From the NCBI GenBank assembly GCA_016190985.1, contig JACPPI010000027.1:1-64000 (forward strand): a stretch of DNA of 64,000 bases, in the 5' to 3' direction. Origin of the DNA: Opitutia bacterium. GTDB taxonomy: Bacteria; Verrucomicrobiota; Verrucomicrobiia; Opitutales; Opitutaceae. The number at the start of each line of letters is the position of its first letter. Within the stretch, counting starts at the first letter, position 1. A program made the position numbers and the translations under genes. A model generated the notes under the pieces. That model worked only from the letters and a program-made list of their open reading frames with translations. It searched no databases and was not told where the DNA came from. Positions 28,255-37,859 of the stretch are shown here, piece after piece.

Positions 28255-29136
28255 ATGACTGCCGTCGAATTCGAAGCCCGGGTTGTCGCATGGGCGCGCA
28301 CACTTCCCGACCTTGAGGCGCTCGTGCAGATCGGCTCACGCGTGCAACCGGGTGCAGAGGTTGATGCCTGGTCCGATTGGGACTACCAGCTCATCGTCCG
28401 CCAACCCTCCCGTTACCACAACCGCGACTGGCCGGCGCAGATCGCCCCTTGTTGGTCGGCGCACTTCGAGCGGACTGAGCGGGCGGTGACCAAGCTCAGC
28501 GCTGTATTCGCCTGGGGATGGGAAGCCGATTTCGTGCTGTTATCCGCTTGGCAGATGAAACTGGTCTGCTTTGCCATGCGACACCCGGCGGGGCAGAACT
28601 GGTTTCCCCAGATATTGCGCCGGGGGATCCACAATTTGCGGTTGGTCGCCGGCCTCGGCTACCGCGTGGTGCTCGGCGGCCCGGCGTGGGAACGACGCTA
28701 CGCCGCGCTGGCCGTGCCCTGGTCTGTGCCCGATTTTGTCGCGGAAGATTTCCAGCACCACACGGCGGCTTTTTGGCGGCATGCTGTTTGGGTCGCCAAA
28801 AAAATCCTCCGGGGCGAATTGCGCGCGGCCCTGCGCTGGTCGCAGGTCGAATTGCGCGAACACAGCTACGCCCTGCTCGCGGAGGAGGCGCGGCTGGAGG
28901 GCCGCACGCCCCGCCCGGAGGCGCGCAAAGCGGAGCAATGGCTCGATGCCCGGCGCTTGCAGCAGACTGCGATCGTGACTTCCATCGAGCAGGCGCAGCT
29001 GGCGCGCGCGTTGCTGGCCGAGCTGGATCTTTTCGTCGGAGTGAGCGCGAGCGTGGCGGCGCGCCGGGGGTGGGCCGTGCCGGATTACCGCGCGGTGGAG
29101 GCGTGGCTGCGCGCCGAGCTGGCGAAAGTGGCCTGA
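28255..29136 (+). CDS. Nucleotidyltransferase, aminoglycoside 6-adenylyltransferase-like
   Basis: LVQIGSRVQPGAEVDAWSDWDYQLIVRQPSRY; no certain substrate assignment. Confidence 0.65.
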   Translation: MTAVEFEARVVAWARTLPDLEALVQIGSRVQPGAEVDAWSDWDYQLIVRQPSRYHNRDWPAQIAPCWSAHFERTERAVTKLSAVFAWGWEADFVLLSAWQMKLVCFAMRHPAGQNWFPQILRRGIHNLRLVAGLGYRVVLGGPAWERRYAALAVPWSVPDFVAEDFQHHTAAFWRHAVWVAKKILRGELRAALRWSQVELREHSYALLAEEARLEGRTPRPEARKAEQWLDARRLQQTAIVTSIEQAQLARALLAELDLFVGVSASVAARRGWAVPDYRAVEAWLRAELAKVA

Positions 29137-29141
29137 TCCTA

Positions 29142-29264
29142 GAGGCTATCCGGAAACTGGACTCTGTGGTGGGGCAGCGTGCTGGCACGCGCTCGTTGCC
29201 CTCTGGGGCGCGACCAAGGTCGCTGGCCCACGAACACCAACGAGAGGATTTTCGGATAGCCTCA
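29142..29264. repeat. Nested inverted repeat with inner bipartite REP-like element (29169-29231)
   Basis: Outer GAGGCTATCCGGAAA/TTTTCGGATAGCCTC; inner GTGGGGCAGCGTGCTGGCACGC ... GCGCGACCAAGGTCGCTGGCCCAC. Confidence 0.8.
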
Positions 29265-29673
29265 AATTTCAGCAGTTCAATTTAACCGCAGATTTCACCG
29301 ATGGAAAACGAACCAATCATTTTACAGGAGGGCGCGGAGGAAGCAGAGATTCCGATCTCCCTTGTCAGCCATAGTCTTGGCGGCGGCTGATGCCTTTTCT
29401 CTGCGAGCTCCTGTGAAAACCTGCCTTGGCCTTTATCCGTGTTCATCCGCGAAATCCGTGGTTTCAACAGCTTTTTCCAGGCTGATGCGGACCGAAGGGT
29501 GGAGCGGGTTGACCACAACACGCCGGGATCGCCTGCCCGCAAACCAGCGCACCGGGCCGTATCCATGCCGTAGAAAACCGCGGATTACGCGGATCAACCC
29601 GGATATATCAGAGCCAAGGCCAACCCGGCACCAACCGATCTAATGAGTATTACTTAAAGATGAGACGCGGTCA

Positions 29674-29772
29674 CAGGTAGGGCGAATCCTTCCGCCGCCG
29701 CCAAGACTATGGCGGACAGGCCGGATGAGCCGTGGTTCGGAGCGGCTCGTCGGGGACGACTCGCCCTACCTG
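29674..29772. repeat. Inverted repeat with 12-bp perfect terminal arms and internal hairpins
   Basis: CAGGTAGGGCGA ... TCGCCCTACCTG; inside GAGCCG...CGGCTC and GCCGCC...GGCGGA. Confidence 0.8.
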
Positions 29773-29917
29773 CCTGTCCGGCTGTTGTAACTTCAAAGGG
29801 TAATTCTCAATAATGATGCACCGGACGGCGTGGATTGAATCGGCTTGAGTTTTATCTCTAACGCCTTGATCCGTGCCTATCCGCGTCATTCGCGGGAAAT
29901 TCCGACTGAATCGTTAC

Positions 29918-29942
29918 GGCTGGGGTCAGTGCGCTCCACCTC
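29918..29942 (-). repeat. Decayed REP-like unit of the AGGTGGAGCGCG family
   Basis: AGGTGGAGCGCACTGACCCCAGCCG on minus strand. Confidence 0.6.
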
Positions 29943-30091
29943 CGCGATCGCCTCATGCCAATTACTGACCGGAATCGGACTCTTCACACAAAGCTCGCGA
30001 GGGACACAAAGGCGACAGCCAGTTCAAAGTTAACCAACTCCGCGTTCTTTGCGACCTTGGTGTAAAATCTCATCTCAAATCGCAATTGGTC

Positions 30092-31234
30092 TCAGCCGGC
30101 CGCGAGCGGGAATTCGAACGAGAAGACCGTGCCGCCGCCGGGGTTGGGCTCGACCTTCATCTCGGCGTGGTGGGCGGCGGCGATGTGCCGGCAGATGGTC
30201 AGCCCCAGGCCCGTGCCGTGCGGCTTGGTGGACTCGATCGGTTTCCGCAGAATGATCTCCATGGCCTCGGGGGGCAGGCCGCCGCCGTTGTCCGCGACCG
30301 ACAGGAGGGCCCGGCCCGCCGCCTGGCGGACGGAGATGACGATCCGCTTGGCGCCGGCCTCCAGCGAGTTTTTCAGCAGATTCTGCAGGGCGCGGACGAT
30401 CTCATAGCGCACGCCGGTGATGGCGACATCCTTCTCCCCCTCGACCTCGATGCGGGCCGAGTCGAAAAACAGCACGGCGCGCGTCTCCTCGGCGACGGTG
30501 TGCAGGTTGACGGAGGCGACCTGGGACTGATGGCGGGTGCTCTGGCGCCAGGACTCGGCGAGGTGGAGGCAGAACAAGGAGCAGTGCTCCAGCCGCTCGG
30601 TGTAGTGGATGATGCGCTGGGCCGACGGCGAGTCGGCGGGCTGCCGGCGCACCTCGTCGAGCAGCATGTTGGTGTAGCCGATGGTCACGACGAGGGGGTT
30701 GCAGATGTCGTGCACCATCTCGGCGGCGGCCTGGCCGTAGCCGACCTGCATCTGGTGCTTTTTCTGCTCGGCCATGACCGACTCATACCTGCTCTCCAGG
30801 TTTTTCAGGAGGGTGGTGCGCTTCTTGCGCTCCAACGCCTGGGAGGCATGCCGCCGCACGGCGGCCTGCAGCACATCCACGTCGAAGGGCTTCTTCAGGT
30901 ATTCGTTCGCGCCGAGGCTGATCGCGGCCTGGGCGGAGGCGAGGGCGCCGTAGCCCGTCATCATGATCACGGCGGCGTCGGCGTCGATTTTGCGGAACTC
31001 CTCCAGCCCCTGGATGCCGTTCTTCTGCGGCATGCGGATGTCCATGATCACCACGGCGAATGACTCGGCCTTGGCGAGGGCGAGGCCGCGGTCCACGCGG
31101 TCGGCGGTGAACACCTCGAATTCGTCCTGCAGCAGGTAGCTCATGCTTTCGCGCGGGCCGAGCTCGTCGTCAATGACGAGAACCTTGGGGCGGCCTGAAG
31201 TCTGGGCGAGGGAGGTCGAGGTTGCGGCGAGCAT
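30092..31234 (-). CDS. Response regulator receiver fused to histidine kinase module
   Basis: KVLVIDDELGPRESMSYLLQDEF, VVIMDIRMPQKNGIQGLEEF; EMVHDICNPLVVTIGYTNMLLDE; LQNLLKNSLEAGA; GTGLGLTICRHIAAAHHAEM. Confidence 0.93.
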   Translation of the reverse strand: MLAATSTSLAQTSGRPKVLVIDDELGPRESMSYLLQDEFEVFTADRVDRGLALAKAESFAVVIMDIRMPQKNGIQGLEEFRKIDADAAVIMMTGYGALASAQAAISLGANEYLKKPFDVDVLQAAVRRHASQALERKKRTTLLKNLESRYESVMAEQKKHQMQVGYGQAAAEMVHDICNPLVVTIGYTNMLLDEVRRQPADSPSAQRIIHYTERLEHCSLFCLHLAESWRQSTRHQSQVASVNLHTVAEETRAVLFFDSARIEVEGEKDVAITGVRYEIVRALQNLLKNSLEAGAKRIVISVRQAAGRALLSVADNGGGLPPEAMEIILRKPIESTKPHGTGLGLTICRHIAAAHHAEMKVEPNPGGGTVFSFEFPLAAG

Positions 31235-31334
31235 GACGGGCAAATTTTCGTTAAACTGAAGGTTCCGCCCGTTTTGGCAATAGGAAGCTTGGCCGGGAAG
31301 CCCCCTGGCCGGTCGGCGGCTTGTTAAATAAACG

Positions 31335-32318
31335 TTATTTTCCCGCCACGCCGCGGGAGAACAGCTCCGTGATGACGTCCTCGAGGGGCACGTCCTGGAT
31401 CGTGATGTCGTCCACGGCGCCGAGGGCGAGGATCTGCTGGCACACGGCGGTGACGTGCTCGCTGGGCACATGGAGGAGGATCTCGCCGTCGTCGCAGACC
31501 TTGCATTCGCCGTGGAGCGGCTGCCAGCCGGCGGGGAAGGCGCCGTCGCGCGGCTTGAATTTGATGATGCGCTGGCGCGCTCCGGCCCCGGTGATGCGGT
31601 CGAGCGCGCCGTCGTAGATCTTCCGGCCGTGGTCGATGACGATGACACGCTCGCAGAGCGAAGAGATGTCGGCCATGTAGTGGCTCGTGAGCAGGATGGT
31701 CGTCCTGTTCTTGCGGTTGTAGTCCCGCAGAAACTGGCGGACGGCCTTCTGTGAGACGACGTCGAGGCCGATGGTGGGTTCGTCGAGGAAGAGGACGCGC
31801 GGGCGGTGGAGCAGGGCGGCGATGAGCTCCATCTTCATGCGTTCGCCGAGGGAGAGTTCGCGGACCATGACATTGAGTTTCTGCCCCACGGCGAGCAGCG
31901 TCACCAGCTCGTCGAGCGTGGCCTTGAACTGGCCCGGGGGCAGGCCGTAGATGGCGCGGAGCAGGTAGAAGGACTCGATGGCCGGCAGGTCCCACCACAG
32001 CTGGTTTTTCTGGCCGAGGACGAGCGCGAAGAGCCGGCGGTAGGCGTTCTCGCGCCGGGTCGGGTCGAAGCCCGCGACGCGCGCCGTGCCGCCGGTCGGG
32101 TAGATGAGGCCGGAGAGCATCTTGAGCGTCGTGGTCTTGCCGGCGCCGTTGGGCCCGAGGAAACCCACCAGCTCGCCCTCCGCGATGGTGAAGCTGATGT
32201 TGTCGGCCGCGCGGGTCTCCTCGAATTCGCGGTGAAACAGGCCCTTCACGCCGCCCCAGAAGCCGGGCTGCTTCTTGTAGGTGCGGAAGACGCGCGTGAG
32301 GTTCTCGACTTCGATCAT
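31335..32318 (-). CDS. ABC transporter ATP-binding protein (ABC-2/NatA type)
   Basis: GFLGPNGAGKTTTLKMLSGLIYPTGGTARVAGFDP, LSLGERMKMELIAALLHRPRVLFLDEPTIGLDVVSQ. Confidence 0.96.
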   Translation of the reverse strand: MIEVENLTRVFRTYKKQPGFWGGVKGLFHREFEETRAADNISFTIAEGELVGFLGPNGAGKTTTLKMLSGLIYPTGGTARVAGFDPTRRENAYRRLFALVLGQKNQLWWDLPAIESFYLLRAIYGLPPGQFKATLDELVTLLAVGQKLNVMVRELSLGERMKMELIAALLHRPRVLFLDEPTIGLDVVSQKAVRQFLRDYNRKNRTTILLTSHYMADISSLCERVIVIDHGRKIYDGALDRITGAGARQRIIKFKPRDGAFPAGWQPLHGECKVCDDGEILLHVPSEHVTAVCQQILALGAVDDITIQDVPLEDVITELFSRGVAGK

Positions 32319-32427
32319 GGCGGACAGGATTCAGGAGTCGGGAGACAGGAGCCAGAAGAAATTGCCCGGAGCCACGCCCCGCAAGATTCGCCGTGTCAAT
32401 GCCGGCGAATTCCGCTACCGATGCCTG

Positions 32428-33210
32428 ATGCCCAAGCCTGCTCGCGCGCTCACGTTGATCCTGAGCGCCATGCCGTCGGAGATCCGCCTGATCCAGGCGC
32501 ATCTCCGGCGACCGAAACCGGGCCGGCACGCAGGGTTGCCCTATGTCACCGGGGTGTTGCGCGGCCGGCGGGTGGTCACGGCCGTGACCGGCGTCGGAGT
32601 CACCAACGGCGCGATGGTCACGGCGCTGTTCGTGGAAAAATTCCGCCCAACCGAGGTGCTCGTCTCGGGCACGGGCTCACGCTTTAATCTGCGGCTCCGC
32701 ACCGGCGACACGGTCATTTCGACCAAAACGATCCACCACGCCGCCGGCAACCTGACGGACCAAGGCATGATCTACCGCAAGGTGCGCGGGCCGCTCGCCG
32801 GGCAGATGACCTCGTGGTATTACCGGCCCGATCCGCGGCTGCTGCGGCTCGCCCGCGCCGCCATCGTCGGCTACGCCGCCGCGCCCGTCAGGGTGGCTGG
32901 CCGGACCTATGTGCCGCGCGTGCTGACCGGTGTGGTCGCCGCCAGCGACCTCTTCGGCGTGTCCGACGCCAAGATCGCGGACATGAGAAAGAAACTGAAC
33001 CCGGACATCATGGAGATGGAAAGCGCCGCCATCGCGCAGGTCTGCACGCAGCTCGGCGCGCCGCATCTCGTTTTCCGCGCCGGGAGCAACCGCACGCAGT
33101 CCAATCCCGGCGGCGACTACCGCCAGCTCGGCCAGACCGCCGCCGCCGCCGCCGCGCGCTGGACGGTGTATTTCACCGGCTGCCTGGCGGCAGCCACAAA
33201 GGCTCGATGA
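32428..33210 (+). CDS. Nucleoside phosphorylase/MTA-SAH nucleosidase-like protein (PNP_UDP_1)
   Basis: VVTAVTGVGVTNGAMVTALFVEKFRPTEVLVSGTG...IMEMESAAIAQVC. Confidence 0.85.
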   Translation: MPKPARALTLILSAMPSEIRLIQAHLRRPKPGRHAGLPYVTGVLRGRRVVTAVTGVGVTNGAMVTALFVEKFRPTEVLVSGTGSRFNLRLRTGDTVISTKTIHHAAGNLTDQGMIYRKVRGPLAGQMTSWYYRPDPRLLRLARAAIVGYAAAPVRVAGRTYVPRVLTGVVAASDLFGVSDAKIADMRKKLNPDIMEMESAAIAQVCTQLGAPHLVFRAGSNRTQSNPGGDYRQLGQTAAAAAARWTVYFTGCLAAATKAR

Positions 33211-33239
33211 GCAATCCACGCCAAACCCGCGACAAACCA

Positions 33240-33319
33240 ATGTTCGTAATACGAACATCTGCCTTTGCGCCCAGTCGTATTTCGGGTGTCTTTTGGGCGA
33301 ATGTTCGTAATACGAACAT
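33240..33319. promoter_or_regulatory. Two identical 19-bp dyads 61 bp apart upstream of the NCS2 permease gene
   Basis: ATGTTCGTAATACGAACAT at 33240-33258 and 33301-33319. Confidence 0.6.
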
Positions 33320-33361
33320 TGGCGGCGGGGGCACACCGCCGGGGGCCACGGGGAGCAGGCC

Positions 33362-34993
33362 ATGAAATACTTCATGCGCGGCGACGGCGAGGGCTTCGTG
33401 GTGGCCTTCATCAACAACCTGGTGCAGCTGCTCATCCTGGCGCCGCTGTGCACCGGCGTGCTCGGGTTTTCGCCGCAGCTGATCTACGGGCGGATCCTGC
33501 CGGGGGTCGCGATCTCGTTTCTCGTCGGCAACATCTTCTACGCGTGGCAGGCGGTGCGGCTGGCCAAGCGCGAGGGGCGCACCGACGTCACCGCGCTACC
33601 CTACGGGATCAGCACTCCGGGGCTGTTCGCCCATGTGTTTCTGGTGATGCTGCCGGCCAAGCAGCTCGCGATCGCACAAGGCATGGCCGACCCGGAGCGC
33701 TATGCGTGGCACGCGGGACTGGTGGCGTGCTTCATCGGCGGGCTGATCGAGTTTGGGTGCGCGTTCTTCGCGGAGAAAATCCGCCGGCACACGCCGCCGG
33801 CCGCCATGCTGGCGACGCTCGCCGGCGTAGGGCTGGGTTTTCTCGGACTGGCCTTCCTGTTTCAAGCCTTTGCGGCGCCCGTCATCGGCTTCGTGATGCT
33901 GGTGCTGGTCTTCATCGTGTTTTTCGGCCGGGTGCGGTTCCGCGGGCGCCTGCCCGCGACGGTCGTGCTGCTGGCGGTGGGCACGGCGCTGGCTTGGGCG
34001 ACAGGACTGGCCCCGGTCGGCGGGCCGGGCGCGCAACCGCTGGCGCATTTCAAACTGTATTTCCCTCTGCCCGTGCTCGGTGAGCTGTGGGCGGCGCTGT
34101 TTGGCGGGCATATCGTGGCCTATCTCTCCGTGGTCATTCCCATCGGTCTGCTCGGCGTGCTGGCCTCGCTGCAAAACATCGAATCGGCGGCCGCCGCGGG
34201 CGACAACTACCCGGTGCGGCCGAGCCTCGTGATCAACGGTCTCGGCACCATCGCGGCGGCGTGCTTCGGGTCGCCGTTCCCCTCGTCGATCTACATCGGA
34301 CATCCGGCCTGGAAGAAACTCGGCGCGCGCGCCGGCTACTCGGTGCTCAACGGCCTGGGGATCACACTGGTCTGTCTGACCGGCGCGATGGCGGCGTTGA
34401 CGTGGCTGATCCCCGCCGAAGCGGGTATTGCGATCATCCTCTGGATCGGCACGATCATCGCCGCGCAGGCCTTTGAGGTGACGGAAAAGAAATACTACCC
34501 CGCGGTCATCATCGGGCTGTTCCCCGCCCTGGCCGCCTGGACCATGCTGATCGTGAAGACCTCGCTCGGCGCGGGCGGCGCGACCCTCGATGCCGGCCTC
34601 GTCAAGGCCGCTCACGCGGCCGGCGCCTACCTCGGTGGCGGCTTCGCGCTCGAGCAGGGTTTTCTGTATTCCGCCATGATCTGGTCGGCGGTCGTGGTGT
34701 GCATCGTCGACCGGAAGTGGCACCGCGCGGCGGGGTGGTGCGGCGTGGGCATGGTGCTGACGCTGTCGGGGCTGATGCATTCCTACGCGCTGACGGGACG
34801 CGACACGGTCATCGACCTGCCGCTGCTGGCGTGGGTGAGCGGCACATGGGCCCATTCGACAGGCGCAGGGCAGGCTCCCTGGCGCGCGCTCTTCCCCGCC
34901 GGGGCGGCGGCGACGGGCTATGGGCTGGCCGCGCTGGTTTTCCTGCTGGCCAAATACGTCACCGTCCCCCGGGCTGAGGACGAAGTCGCCTGA
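33362..34993 (+). CDS. NCS2-like permease (xanthine/uracil/purine permease superfamily)
   Basis: Multi-TM ORF; TDVTALPYGISTPGLFAHVF; GVLASLQNIESAAAAGDNYPVRPSLVINGLGTIAAACFGSPFPSSIYIGHPAWKKLGARAGYSVLNG. Confidence 0.88.
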   Translation: MKYFMRGDGEGFVVAFINNLVQLLILAPLCTGVLGFSPQLIYGRILPGVAISFLVGNIFYAWQAVRLAKREGRTDVTALPYGISTPGLFAHVFLVMLPAKQLAIAQGMADPERYAWHAGLVACFIGGLIEFGCAFFAEKIRRHTPPAAMLATLAGVGLGFLGLAFLFQAFAAPVIGFVMLVLVFIVFFGRVRFRGRLPATVVLLAVGTALAWATGLAPVGGPGAQPLAHFKLYFPLPVLGELWAALFGGHIVAYLSVVIPIGLLGVLASLQNIESAAAAGDNYPVRPSLVINGLGTIAAACFGSPFPSSIYIGHPAWKKLGARAGYSVLNGLGITLVCLTGAMAALTWLIPAEAGIAIILWIGTIIAAQAFEVTEKKYYPAVIIGLFPALAAWTMLIVKTSLGAGGATLDAGLVKAAHAAGAYLGGGFALEQGFLYSAMIWSAVVVCIVDRKWHRAAGWCGVGMVLTLSGLMHSYALTGRDTVIDLPLLAWVSGTWAHSTGAGQAPWRALFPAGAAATGYGLAALVFLLAKYVTVPRAEDEVA

Positions 34994-34994
34994 C

Positions 34995-35987
34995 ATGGAC
35001 CCGAAGCTCCCCTTCATCGACCTGCACCGCCACCTCGACGGCAACGTCCGGCTGCAAACCATCCTCGACCTCGGCCGGAAGCATAACATCAGGCTGCCGG
35101 GCGACACCCTTGAGACGCTGCGGCCGCACGTGCAGGTGGACGGCGTCATGCCGGATCTGATCACCTGGCTCAACAAGCTGCACTGGATGATCGCCGTGCT
35201 CGGCGATTACGAGGCCTGCCGGCGCATCGCGCGGGAAAATGTCGAGGACGCCAAGGCCGAGGGCCTCGACTATGTCGAGCTGCGCTTCAGCCCGTATTTC
35301 ATGGCCGGGCCCAACAAACTGAACCCGGGCAAAGTCGTGGAGGCGGTGGTCGCCGGCATCGCGGAGGGCCGGGCCAAGACGGGGCTCAAGGTCAACCTCA
35401 TCGGCATCATCAGCCGCACGTTTGGCGCCGGGGCGGGCCTGATCGAGCTGGAAGCCCTGCTCGCGCAGCGGGCGCACCTCGTGGCGCTCGACCTCGCGGG
35501 CGACGAGAAGAATTTTCCGGCGGAGCTGTTCGTCGAGCACTTCAAGCGCGGGCGCGACGCCGGCTGGGCGATCACCGTGCATGCCGGCGAGGCCGGCGGG
35601 GCGGCCAGCGTGTGGGCGGCGCTGCAAAGACTCGGCGCGACGCGCATCGGGCACGGCATCCGGGCGATCGACGACCCGCGCCTGCTCGATTACCTGCGGG
35701 AGCACCGGATCGGCCTCGAGATCAACCTCACGAGCAACGTGCAGACGAACACGGTGCCCGGCTTCGCGGCGCACCCGATGAAACGGTTCCTCGCCCACGG
35801 CCTGCTCGCGACCATCAACACCGACGATCCGGTGATCAGCGGCATCGACCTGCGCCATGAATTCATGGTGGCCGCGCCCGCCGCCGGCCTGACCGCGGCG
35901 GAGATCGCCCAGGCGCAGCGCAACGCGCTCACGCTCGCTTATCTGTCCGCGGAGGATAAATCCGCCCTGCTCGCCGCCAAGGCCTGA
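34995..35987 (+). CDS. add: Adenosine deaminase
   Basis: PFIDLHRHLDGNVRLQTILDL, YVELRFSPYFMA, AITVHAGEAGG, RIGHGIRAI, EINLTSNVQTNTV, INTDDPVISG. Confidence 0.97.
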   Translation: MDPKLPFIDLHRHLDGNVRLQTILDLGRKHNIRLPGDTLETLRPHVQVDGVMPDLITWLNKLHWMIAVLGDYEACRRIARENVEDAKAEGLDYVELRFSPYFMAGPNKLNPGKVVEAVVAGIAEGRAKTGLKVNLIGIISRTFGAGAGLIELEALLAQRAHLVALDLAGDEKNFPAELFVEHFKRGRDAGWAITVHAGEAGGAASVWAALQRLGATRIGHGIRAIDDPRLLDYLREHRIGLEINLTSNVQTNTVPGFAAHPMKRFLAHGLLATINTDDPVISGIDLRHEFMVAAPAAGLTAAEIAQAQRNALTLAYLSAEDKSALLAAKA

Positions 35988-36066
35988 TTCTTGGCCGCCG
36001 TGCGATTGATCGGTGGGGAAGCACGCGGGATTTGACGCCGCCGCGCCGGCGGTTATCACTGCGGGC

Positions 36067-36537
36067 ATGGCACCCTCCGTTTTCCGGTTCAGCCTCGGCC
36101 TGCTGGCGGTCCTGCTCGCTGCCGGCTGCGCCTCTTCTTCGCCGATGTCCCGGATCGACGCGAACCGGGCGCTCTATGAGTCGTGGCCGTTTGAGATCCA
36201 AGAGGCGGTGCTCAATGGCCGCGTGGTGGCCGGCATGACGCCGGAGATGGTGGAGATGGTGCTGGGCAAGCCCAAGGAAATCATGAGCCGCCAAGGCAAG
36301 AAGGGCGAGGAGGAGGTCTGGACCTACAAGAAGCGGCAGCCGATGGGCAATATCCTGAGCGGCACCCACATTTCCATGGGCGGCAACATCGGCGGAGTCG
36401 GGATCGGCGGCCCCATCCTCGGCAGCGGCAGCAGCATCCCCGCGCCCGGGCCCGAACCGGTGGAGGACGCGATGGATGTCGTCTTCCAGAACGGCCTGGT
36501 GGTGCGGGCCGACCCTGAATTGTCCAAGGGCAAGTAA
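36067..36537 (+). CDS. Small lipoprotein, hypothetical (SmpA/OmlA-like motif possible)
   Basis: Lipobox LLAAGCASSS; VVAGMTPEMVEMVLGKPKEIMSRQGKKGEEEVWTYKKRQ. Confidence 0.7.
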   Translation: MAPSVFRFSLGLLAVLLAAGCASSSPMSRIDANRALYESWPFEIQEAVLNGRVVAGMTPEMVEMVLGKPKEIMSRQGKKGEEEVWTYKKRQPMGNILSGTHISMGGNIGGVGIGGPILGSGSSIPAPGPEPVEDAMDVVFQNGLVVRADPELSKGK

Positions 36538-36609
36538 ACGCCGCCCCCGCCTGCGGCTGCCGCGCCGCGCCGGGTTGCCATTCGGGCGGCGGTGGATTGA
36601 TTGGGCGCC

Positions 36610-37806
36610 ATGAAGCCTCTCCTCGTGGTTTTTCTCCTGGGTCCGCTGGCCGGGCTCGTCAGCGCGCAAAACGTGGTGGTCAACCTGCTGGCGCCCGCCG
36701 AGGCTGCCGCGCCGGGCGGCGAGGTGCGCGTGGACCTTGTCATCCTCAACCCGACGCCGACCGAGATCATCTACGAAACGCCGCTGGCGCTGCGCGGCAC
36801 GCTCAGCAGCGAACGCCGCAGCTGGCCGGTCGAGCTGCGCGGGCAGGCCGGGGGCGGGGCGCAGATCGCGGCCCGGAGTTTTTCCTACCGCTCGTTCATC
36901 TTCACCGTGCCGGCGGAGGCCCGCGGGCGGCTGGTGCTCGACCTGGAGCGGCCGCAGCCCGCGCGCGCGCTCATCGAGGTCAAGGCCGCGGCCGATCCCG
37001 GACAGGCACCGCGCGCCGTGTCGGCGCCGTTGAGCAACATCCTGCCCGGCCAGCCGGCGGAGTCGGCCATCCAACGGACCTTCGCCGGGCGGTTCAGCGC
37101 CCATGAACCGGTTTACTTCATCTACGGGCCCGACGCCCCCGGGGCCAAGTTCCAGTTCAGCTTCAAATACCGCGTGCTGGGCGAAAACGCGCGGCTGGGC
37201 GCCACGCTGCCGGCGTTGCGCGGACTCTACGCGGGTTTCACCCAGCGCTCGCTGTGGGACATCGACGCCGACTCGAGCCCGTTCTTTGACACGAGCTACA
37301 TGCCGGAGCTGATGTTCGAGTCGCAGGCGCTGGTGGATCGCGGGGACGCGGGCGGGTTCAAGCTGCTCGGCTGGCAGGCCGGGGTCCGGCACGAGTCCAA
37401 CGGCCGGGACGGCGCCGATTCCCGCAGCCTGAACATCGCGTATGTCCGCCCGGCGTTCGCCTTCGGCCGGCTCGACGGCTGGAACCTGATCGTGGTGCCG
37501 CGCCTCTTCGCCTACCTCTCCGATCTGGCCAACAATCCCGACATCGGGGACTACCGGGGGAATGTCGAGCTGACGGCCATCTTCGGCCGCAATGACCGCG
37601 GCGCGCTGGCGCTCACCGGCCGCCTCGGGCGCGGGGCGCACAAGGGCAGCCTGCAGGCCGACCTGACCGTGCCGGTGAAATTCGACCGCATGTTCAACTT
37701 CGCGACCTACGTGCTCATCCAATACTGGGACGGCTACGGCGAAAGCCTGCGCAGCTACGACCAGCGGAGCGAGACGATCCGGGCGGGGTTTTCCCTGGTG
37801 AGGTGA
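36610..37806 (+). CDS. Phospholipase A (outer membrane PldA-like) with N-terminal extension
   Basis: QRSLWDIDADSSPFFDTSYMPELMF, VRHESNGRDG (HxSNG), IQYWDGYGESLRSYDQRSETIRAGFSL. Confidence 0.9.
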   Translation: MKPLLVVFLLGPLAGLVSAQNVVVNLLAPAEAAAPGGEVRVDLVILNPTPTEIIYETPLALRGTLSSERRSWPVELRGQAGGGAQIAARSFSYRSFIFTVPAEARGRLVLDLERPQPARALIEVKAAADPGQAPRAVSAPLSNILPGQPAESAIQRTFAGRFSAHEPVYFIYGPDAPGAKFQFSFKYRVLGENARLGATLPALRGLYAGFTQRSLWDIDADSSPFFDTSYMPELMFESQALVDRGDAGGFKLLGWQAGVRHESNGRDGADSRSLNIAYVRPAFAFGRLDGWNLIVVPRLFAYLSDLANNPDIGDYRGNVELTAIFGRNDRGALALTGRLGRGAHKGSLQADLTVPVKFDRMFNFATYVLIQYWDGYGESLRSYDQRSETIRAGFSLVR

Positions 37807-37859
37807 CCTGCGGAAAAGAGCCACGGAGTGTTCCGTAGTCAGGGCACATTGCAAATCCT

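Noticed and set aside
28255-29136. Calling this an aminoglycoside resistance gene
   Set aside because: Only the GSxxxxxxxxSDWDYQL nucleotidyltransferase signature is clear; substrate cannot be assigned from sequence alone
29820-29960. Possible tRNA in the non-coding gap
   Set aside because: No T-arm GTTCRA or acceptor pairing; matches the CCGCG..CGCGG repeat type instead
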